A DNA stretch of 64,000 nucleotides. Source: Candidatus Kuenenia stuttgartensis. Lineage in GTDB: Bacteria > Planctomycetota > Phycisphaerae > Phycisphaerales > SM1A02. Below the pieces are notes generated by a model. It saw only the letters and a list, made by a program, of their open reading frames with translations. It did not search any database and had not been told where the DNA came from. The DNA lies in assembly GCA_945902075.1 (NCBI GenBank), contig CAMDMA010000013.1, positions 1 through 64,000 on the forward strand, given 5' to 3'. This document shows, one piece after another, positions 58,812 to 64,000 of this stretch (position 1 is its first letter; every line of letters starts with the position of its first letter). Position numbers and translations under genes: made by a program.

Positions 58812-60200
58812 TCAAAGCTGCTTGCGCAGATAGTTGATGAGATCGATCTTTGTGATCAGCCCGTAGAAGTGCTTTTCGTCTGAGACCACAGCGATGCGAT
58901 CGGCCCGGAAAATCGGGACGAGATCGTTCACGCTCGCCGTGGGACGAACAGTCTCAACGCGGCTCGTCATAAAGTCGCGGATTGGTTTGTTCGCACAGTC
59001 GCGATCGCGCACGAGCGCCATGAGCACATCGGTTTCGTCGAGGATTCCAACGACATGGTCTCTCTCATCGACGACTGCCATCTGCGAGATCGAGTACATC
59101 CGCATGCGCTTGATCGCCTGCGCAACTGGAATCGTCGGCGTCAGACAGAAATCTTCTTTCTCGAGATGGCGGCGCGCGATCAGGTCGCGGATATCGCCGT
59201 AGATCGGACGTTGGATGAAGCCGTTGTCCACCATCCAAAAGTCATTGAACATCTTGGAGAGGTACTTGGCGCCGTTGTCGCAGATAAGCGTAACGACGCG
59301 CTTGGGTTCCTTCTGTTCACGGCAATATCGAAGCGCCGCAGCGAAAAGCGTGCCGACCGATGACCCAGCGAGTACACCCTCTTTTCGCAGCAATTCGCGC
59401 GCGGTGTGGAATGCCTCGCCGTCTGAAATCGCGTACGCCTTGCTGACGAGCTCGAGATGCAAGATCGATGGAATGAAGTCTTCGCCAATTCCCTCGACAA
59501 GCCACGAACCTGGCGGCACAGACTTGCCCTCATTGACGAGCGGCGCGAGAATCGAACCAACCGGATCCGCAAGCACAATCTCGCATGCCGAGTTCCGCTC
59601 CTTGAGGAACTTTCCGATCCCACTGACGGTTCCGCCCGAGCCAACGCCCGCGACGAACGCGTCGATGCGCCCTTCCATCTGCTCCCAGATCTCAGGCGCG
59701 GTGGTGTCGTAGTGCGCCTTGGGGTTGGCCTCATTGGCAAACTGGTTCACGTAGAACGCATCAGGATCGTCTCGCGCGATCTTCTCGGCAACGTCTTGGT
59801 AGTACTCGGGATTTCCCTTGGCAACGTCAGACCGTGTGAGTACCACCTCCGCCCCCATCGCGCGAAGGTGCGAGATCTTCTCGTCGCTCATCTTGTCGGG
59901 AACGACCACCGTCAGCCGGTAGCCCTTCTGCCCAGCGACGAGCGCAAGCGCAAGACCAGTATTGCCCGCGGTAGCTTCGACGATGCGGCCGCCCTTCTTC
60001 AACTTGCCCGACTTCTCTGCGTCCTCAACCATCGTGACCGCGATGCGATCCTTGATTGAGTTTCCAGGGTTCATCGACTCCATTTTCACGAACAGTTGGC
60101 ACGGCCCGGTATCGATGCGCGTGATCTCGAGCATCGGCGTGTTGCCGATCATCTCAAGGATGTTGTGAAAGACCGGAGCAGTGGCGAAGGGTTTCGTCAT
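58812..60200 (-). CDS. Cystathionine beta-synthase with C-terminal CBS pair
   Basis: Joins serine and homocysteine to cystathionine. The 462-residue protein has a fold-type II PLP domain with Lys50 in NPGNSIKDRIA, the GSGGTVSGIG phosphate-binding loop and EATAGNTGLALA, then two CBS domains (about 345-462; LTPTIPVAQAIKRMRMYSISQMAVVD and FMTSRVETVRPTASVNDLVPIFRADRIAVVSD), which often sense SAM or adenosyl nucleotides. No N-terminal heme-binding domain of the human kind. ATG 60200 is chosen: a -10-like TACACT lies 6 nt before it. First gene of the transsulfuration pair; with metH it makes up the homocysteine branch point. Confidence 0.94.
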   Translation of the reverse strand: MTKPFATAPVFHNILEMIGNTPMLEITRIDTGPCQLFVKMESMNPGNSIKDRIAVTMVEDAEKSGKLKKGGRIVEATAGNTGLALALVAGQKGYRLTVVVPDKMSDEKISHLRAMGAEVVLTRSDVAKGNPEYYQDVAEKIARDDPDAFYVNQFANEANPKAHYDTTAPEIWEQMEGRIDAFVAGVGSGGTVSGIGKFLKERNSACEIVLADPVGSILAPLVNEGKSVPPGSWLVEGIGEDFIPSILHLELVSKAYAISDGEAFHTARELLRKEGVLAGSSVGTLFAAALRYCREQKEPKRVVTLICDNGAKYLSKMFNDFWMVDNGFIQRPIYGDIRDLIARRHLEKEDFCLTPTIPVAQAIKRMRMYSISQMAVVDERDHVVGILDETDVLMALVRDRDCANKPIRDFMTSRVETVRPTASVNDLVPIFRADRIAVVSDEKHFYGLITKIDLINYLRKQL

Positions 60201-60206
60201 CTCCGG

Positions 60207-60212
60207 AGTGTA
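60207..60212 (-). promoter_or_regulatory. -10-like hexamer TACACT, 6 nt before ATG
   Basis: On the minus strand TACACT, CCGGAG, ATG 60200. A GGAG lies inside the spacer but would not be transcribed if the start point is at the ATG. The 135-bp gap up to 60335 has no other feature. Confidence 0.42.
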
Positions 60213-60335
60213 CAGAAGCACGCGCGCCCTGATGGTTCGTCCGCGAACCTGCGACGCGACCATCGGGCGTCGGATGGGACCTCGCCAAACATCCTCTGGC
60301 CACGTCGCTCCGACGACACGGAACGCATTGATCGC

Positions 60336-61103
60336 CTATCCGTTTCCGTTTCCACTCCACGCGCCGTCACGCCACCACGGCTTATCCGGGTCGACACGCC
60401 AAAGGGCCTGAGGGTCGGTGCGATCAATCTCAAGAAGTGGCTCGTCACCATTGAGAATGATGTCAAGCGAAGCGGAGCGCGCGTCGCCACGACGCAGCGC
60501 AAGTTCGACAAGCAAAAGGCTTCGAGCCATATCCGTATCGATCGCGGGACCGCCGCTTGATCGCATCGAGGCGCACTCTGCGCGAAACGCGTCCGCACCG
60601 CCTGGAATCGCCCCGCTGATCTTTTGGAGCAACGCGTCTGCGTCCGACTGCCGCAACGCCGCAAGTGCCTTTCGCCCATCGCCGCGACGGTACGAACTGA
60701 AGGCGCGGGCGAGTGCTTCGATCTGGTCAGGATTGGGGCGGAATGTCCGACGAGCACCGCCGCGCCCACCAACGATTTCTGCGGCCGCGAGCGCACGATC
60801 GCGTTCGCGCACATCCGTCGCGAATTGCGCAAGTGCAAGCATTGCGCTGCGGCCAAGTCGTTCGGTATCGAGCGCGCCAGCGAGGCCGAAGAGTTGTCGC
60901 GCGAGTTCTCGCTCCGCCTCGGATGCCGCTGCGTCAGCGACTTCCTCAGCAAGTTCGAAATAGTCGTAGGGTCGCACCGGATCAAGCGTTGCAAGTCGCT
61001 CCTGCCAACGCGTGGCCACTGCAGGTGCGCTCTGCGCAGCGAGGCTACCCGCGATGCATGCACAGGCGGCATATCGCAAAACGCGACAGAACAATCGGAT
61101 CAT
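60336..61103 (-). CDS. Secreted hypothetical helical protein
   Basis: A 255-residue exported protein. Signal peptide about 1-24 (RYAACACIAGSLAAQSA). The mature part is Ala/Arg/Leu-rich and helical (YFELAEEVADAAASEAERELARQLFGL) and ends in a Gly/Asn-rich tail (GAWSGNGNG). No recognised family. Its start overlaps the stop of the large gene upstream by 4 nt (ATGA), so both are one unit. Confidence 0.7.
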   Translation of the reverse strand: MIRLFCRVLRYAACACIAGSLAAQSAPAVATRWQERLATLDPVRPYDYFELAEEVADAAASEAERELARQLFGLAGALDTERLGRSAMLALAQFATDVRERDRALAAAEIVGGRGGARRTFRPNPDQIEALARAFSSYRRGDGRKALAALRQSDADALLQKISGAIPGGADAFRAECASMRSSGGPAIDTDMARSLLLVELALRRGDARSASLDIILNGDEPLLEIDRTDPQALWRVDPDKPWWRDGAWSGNGNG

Positions 61104-64000
61104 GAGTCAGTCGCCCTTTCGCTCGCCTCTGGAGCCAAACCCTGCGCGAGAATTTCGATCAACGCGAAAAGGTCATCAGCCACCTGCGCGCTTGCCGACT
61201 GTGCCGTAGAGCGCGTGCGCCGCGCTGCTGCAAGAATCTCAGAGATTTTCGATTGAAGAGCCGGCTGGCGTGCGGCGATGGTCATCGCTGCGTAATCGAC
61301 AACTGCCGGCGTCTCTGCTGCCATCCGCTGTGTGATACTCCGCGCGAACGACCGTCGCGCGCCGCGCAATCGCTCAATTTCTTCGATTGACGAAGGGAAT
61401 GGCATCGCGAGAAACTTCGCCGCTGCGTCGTCGCGCATGACATCGGCAAGCGCCGCGAGTACGCGATCTGCGCGTCCACCGGTAGTGACGGCTGCTCCGT
61501 CGGCGCGTCCGTAGCGCGACATGAGTGCGCTCGCCATGGCTGTCATTTCAGCGACTGCAGCGTCGACCGCGTGATCACGGCTGTCCTCGATTACGAATAT
61601 GCGCTCAATCAACCGCGTACGCGCCTCCGCCTGCCAATCGCTTCCGCCGATGGTGACGCTGAGCAGACCGGAGAGAAACTCCGCACCCGCACTCGCGGAC
61701 ACACCGGTCTCAAGTCCGTCAACCAACGCCCGGAGCATCTCGCGGCCGTTCGCATAGCGATCGATGATCAGGGCTGTTGCTGCTTGACGAACTTCGACTT
61801 GGTTTCCACGAAGTGCTTCTGTCGCAAGAACCCGCGCGTCAATCGGGCCGAGATCACCAGAGCCAGGCCGCGCGCTGAGGCTTCGAATCAAATCGATGCG
61901 CCGCTGCACATCGCGCCCAACAGCGAGCCACTGTGCGGCGAACTCACCATCGCCGACGCCCGCAGCCGGAAGCCCCACGCGCTCACCCGTGGGGGATGCG
62001 TTCCATTCCGTCGCCTCGCGCTGCATCAATTTCACCATGTCTTCCATCGCAGCCTTCGCGACCTTCGCATCGCCAAGTTCAAACCCGCGGGCGACACGGG
62101 CAGCCGCAAGCGCAGCGGCAGCATTTCGAAGTCTCTCCGCTTCATCGGTACCAGTCAGCGCTTTCAGCAACGCAACGTTTTTCTGCCAAGACTCCAGTGC
62201 TTTCTTCTCGACAAGTACCGCCTCACCGACGCTCGTTACACCAACCTTTGGGAAGGCTGCGATCACGCGCTCGGCAAGCTGTGCACGCGCGGCTGTATCG
62301 GCGTTGGTTGCGAGGACGAGGTCAGGCCCGTACCACGCGATACCAAGATCAGCATCAAGCAAACTTGTGAGTACCCAGATCCGCGATGGCGGAATACCGA
62401 CCTCGATGATCCACGAACTCAGCGCATTTCGCACCAACTCGGCATCCGCGCCGCGCCCTGAGTAGTCAAGCATGTGAATGGAATAGGCGAGGAAATCAAC
62501 GAGCGGGCCAGGTTGGTCAAGCGCACCGGGGCAGCGGAGCGCGCTGTCGATCGCCGCATTCGCAGCACGGGCGCGGAGGACGGGCGACGTTGCCGCCGCA
62601 TCGACTGCCTGCACCCATCGCGACGCATCCTCAAGGCCGGTGATCATTCCGATCGCCATGTCGTCACAAAGTGACTTCGCAGACACCGCGAGAAACGACA
62701 CCGCTCCGGTACCAAAAGCATCCGCCACCTGACCGCGGGGAATGGCGATTGAACGCGTCCGCATCTCCTCGCGTGCAGCGGCAGCAACCTCGGGCGTCTG
62801 CGCTGTATCCAACGCAATCGACGCGAGAACGCCCGCGCCGAACGAGCCGCGCCACATGCGCTGCCATGGCGCAAGACCAGCGCGATTCACATCGGCAACC
62901 GTGCCAGGGATCGCCTGCATGAGCCGACGCAACGACTCTGCACCGCGCGTTTCGCGAGCGAGTGAACCGATCACACGAACGAGTTCGGCGCGGTACGCAC
63001 CAGCAGCTGGCCAAGCTTCGGACGCGCTCGATAGCGCATCTGTGATGATCGCGATGGTCGGGTCATCGATCTTGCCCTTTTCGCCGCGGATAAAGCGCGT
63101 CGCTTGCTCGACATCACCAATCCACACCGCACCGCTACTTGCGACCTCGATGATCGACAGAGGAATCGCTTTCGGAACGAATCCTGGTGCGCGGGGAAAT
63201 TTTGCCGGCGTCGCAAGCGCGTCGACTGGCGCGATTGCCTGACCATTCGCACCAACCGCGCCGCCACGGGTCGCCGCGCCCTCACCACTGGCGAGAACCG
63301 ATGACGCCGATGAAGTGCTCGATGAACCGTTGGTCGAAGTTTCACTGCCGTCCAACGGCCCCACCAACGGCCCAGGCGCAAAGAAGAGCCACGCAAGTGC
63401 CGCGATCCACGCGAGCGCAACACCGCCAAAAATGATCGCGAGTCTCGCTTGTGATCCCGTGGAGCCACTCGAAATCTCATCACGAATGACATCGTTGATG
63501 CGACCAAGCACGCGCTCGACCGCGCCTTCCGCTGCATCCGTGCGAGTGGTCGTGGCTGGCGACGTAAGCCACGCTGAACGCGCCTGCGAACCAACATCGC
63601 CCATCGTTCCGCGCAGCCCCTCGCCCTCAGAAAGAAACTGCGTGAGTCCCTTCACCACACGATCAAGATCATCGACGGACACGCCGTGATCACCAGCGAC
63701 CGTCGCGAGACGCTTCGCGCTCTTCGCATTCCATCCGCCTGAAACAACGAGAAGCGCAAGCGCGAGTCGATCGAAATCGGTGAGATCATCTGCGGTCAAA
63801 CCACTTCCGGTCCGCCGGATTGCGCTCGGCGCCACGACTGCGGGCTTCGCATCCACGCGAGCAGCATTCTCCTGCAACCGTCGTGCCGCGCGGCGCGCCG
63901 CCGTCGGATGAAGCGGACCCTTTCCGAGCAGCGCGATCTCGGCCTGCAGCTGATCGGCAGCAAGTTCAAGTTGGGCGAGGAGTCGTCGCGCCTCCGGTGC
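61100..64000 (-). CDS. Large membrane-anchored protein, 5' end beyond window
   Basis: An open frame running to the window edge (at least 966 residues visible). The frame stays open back to position 64000 (APEARRLLAQLELAADQLQ...), so the TTG at 63877 is not the true start. A single TM helix lies about 140 residues after that TTG (LAIIFGGVALAWIAALAWLFFAPG), with a Ser/Thr/Gly-rich linker after it. The downstream 700 residues are Ala-rich helical repeats (for example AADEMRTRSIAIPRGQ-like segments, LAERVIAAFPKVGVTSVGEA). No catalytic motif is evident. It is probably an envelope scaffold or tetratricopeptide-like protein. Operonic with the small secreted gene at 60336. Confidence 0.7.
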   Translation of the reverse strand, partial: APEARRLLAQLELAADQLQAEIALLGKGPLHPTAARRAARRLQENAARVDAKPAVVAPSAIRRTGSGLTADDLTDFDRLALALLVVSGGWNAKSAKRLATVAGDHGVSVDDLDRVVKGLTQFLSEGEGLRGTMGDVGSQARSAWLTSPATTTRTDAAEGAVERVLGRINDVIRDEISSGSTGSQARLAIIFGGVALAWIAALAWLFFAPGPLVGPLDGSETSTNGSSSTSSASSVLASGEGAATRGGAVGANGQAIAPVDALATPAKFPRAPGFVPKAIPLSIIEVASSGAVWIGDVEQATRFIRGEKGKIDDPTIAIITDALSSASEAWPAAGAYRAELVRVIGSLARETRGAESLRRLMQAIPGTVADVNRAGLAPWQRMWRGSFGAGVLASIALDTAQTPEVAAAAREEMRTRSIAIPRGQVADAFGTGAVSFLAVSAKSLCDDMAIGMITGLEDASRWVQAVDAAATSPVLRARAANAAIDSALRCPGALDQPGPLVDFLAYSIHMLDYSGRGADAELVRNALSSWIIEVGIPPSRIWVLTSLLDADLGIAWYGPDLVLATNADTAARAQLAERVIAAFPKVGVTSVGEAVLVEKKALESWQKNVALLKALTGTDEAERLRNAAAALAAARVARGFELGDAKVAKAAMEDMVKLMQREATEWNASPTGERVGLPAAGVGDGEFAAQWLAVGRDVQRRIDLIRSLSARPGSGDLGPIDARVLATEALRGNQVEVRQAATALIIDRYANGREMLRALVDGLETGVSASAGAEFLSGLLSVTIGGSDWQAEARTRLIERIFVIEDSRDHAVDAAVAEMTAMASALMSRYGRADGAAVTTGGRADRVLAALADVMRDDAAAKFLAMPFPSSIEEIERLRGARRSFARSITQRMAAETPAVVDYAAMTIAARQPALQSKISEILAAARRTRSTAQSASAQVADDLFALIEILAQGLAPEASERATDS

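Noticed and set aside
1-64000. CRISPR arrays, insertion sequences, prophage genes or integration sites
   Set aside because: No spaced direct repeats, transposase, integrase or terminal repeat pairs were recognised; the few repeats found are short tandem ones.

Overview
The window looks like chromosomal DNA of a Planctomycetota bacterium, most likely class Phycisphaerae. This is inferred from gene content, not measured. It is GC-rich and densely coded on both strands. It encodes a PA14 plus beta-propeller secreted protein of PVC type, a prepilin-like protein with an H-X9-DG motif, a secreted protein ending in paired EF-hand (dockerin-like) repeats, a PEP-CTERM-like protein, several small lipoproteins, and many secreted proteins without a confident family. 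I see no insertion sequence, prophage, integrase or CRISPR array.

Layout. 1-2600: a possible regulator, a decayed winged-helix gene (in-frame stop plus frameshift) and a DUF1569 gene. 2586-6616 (minus): PA14/propeller protein, an unusually short TerC protein and GAPDH. 6716-11788 (plus): a glutamate-receptor-like potassium channel, BtpA, a class IV aminotransferase, type III pantothenate kinase and a reduced MnmE-like GTPase. 11844-14012: fabI, tRNA-Arg(UCG) and an Rsm22-type methyltransferase. 14084-17130: a Cys/His-rich membrane protein, a prepilin-like protein and two tandem secreted paralogues with different C-terminal sorting signals. 17215-26223 (minus): a lipoprotein, a REC-GAF-HD-GYP response regulator translationally coupled to an RlmK-like methyltransferase, a Gfo/Idh/MocA oxidoreductase, a DMT transporter and metH. 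26462-35041 (plus): an S41 peptidase lipoprotein, three LolA-like secreted proteins, a two-gene ABC exporter and a zinc-ribbon membrane protein. 35042-35517 has no gene but can fold into a long-stem RNA. 35518-48911: a small lipoprotein with a near-consensus promoter, two MFS transporters, rpsA, secretin/STN-like secreted proteins, a GT39-like membrane glycosyltransferase and a MacB-like permease. 48954-64000: a histidine kinase, trmB, an alpha/beta hydrolase, rsfS-rpsU, a NYN nuclease-like gene, pdxH, rsmJ, a reverse transsulfuration pair, and a large membrane protein running off the window edge.

Connections. MetH (homocysteine to methionine) and the cystathionine beta-synthase plus gamma-lyase pair (homocysteine to cysteine) are the two fates of homocysteine, and PdxH makes the PLP cofactor used by the latter pair. 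Translation functions are prominent: rpsA, rpsU, rsfS, trmB, rsmJ, RlmK-like, Rsm22-like, MnmE-like and a tRNA.

The most notable observations are: (1) a repeated start-site architecture in which a -10-like hexamer TAnnnT lies exactly 6 nt (once 7) upstream of ATG/GTG in about ten transcription-unit-leading genes, predicting widespread leaderless mRNAs; (2) a candidate structured RNA at 35135-35393; (3) a 20-bp perfect palindrome abutting the -35 of a leaderless metH promoter; (4) a GluR0-like ligand-gated potassium channel; (5) a TerC protein lacking one half of its fold; (6) a tandem secreted-paralogue locus that may be metal-responsive.
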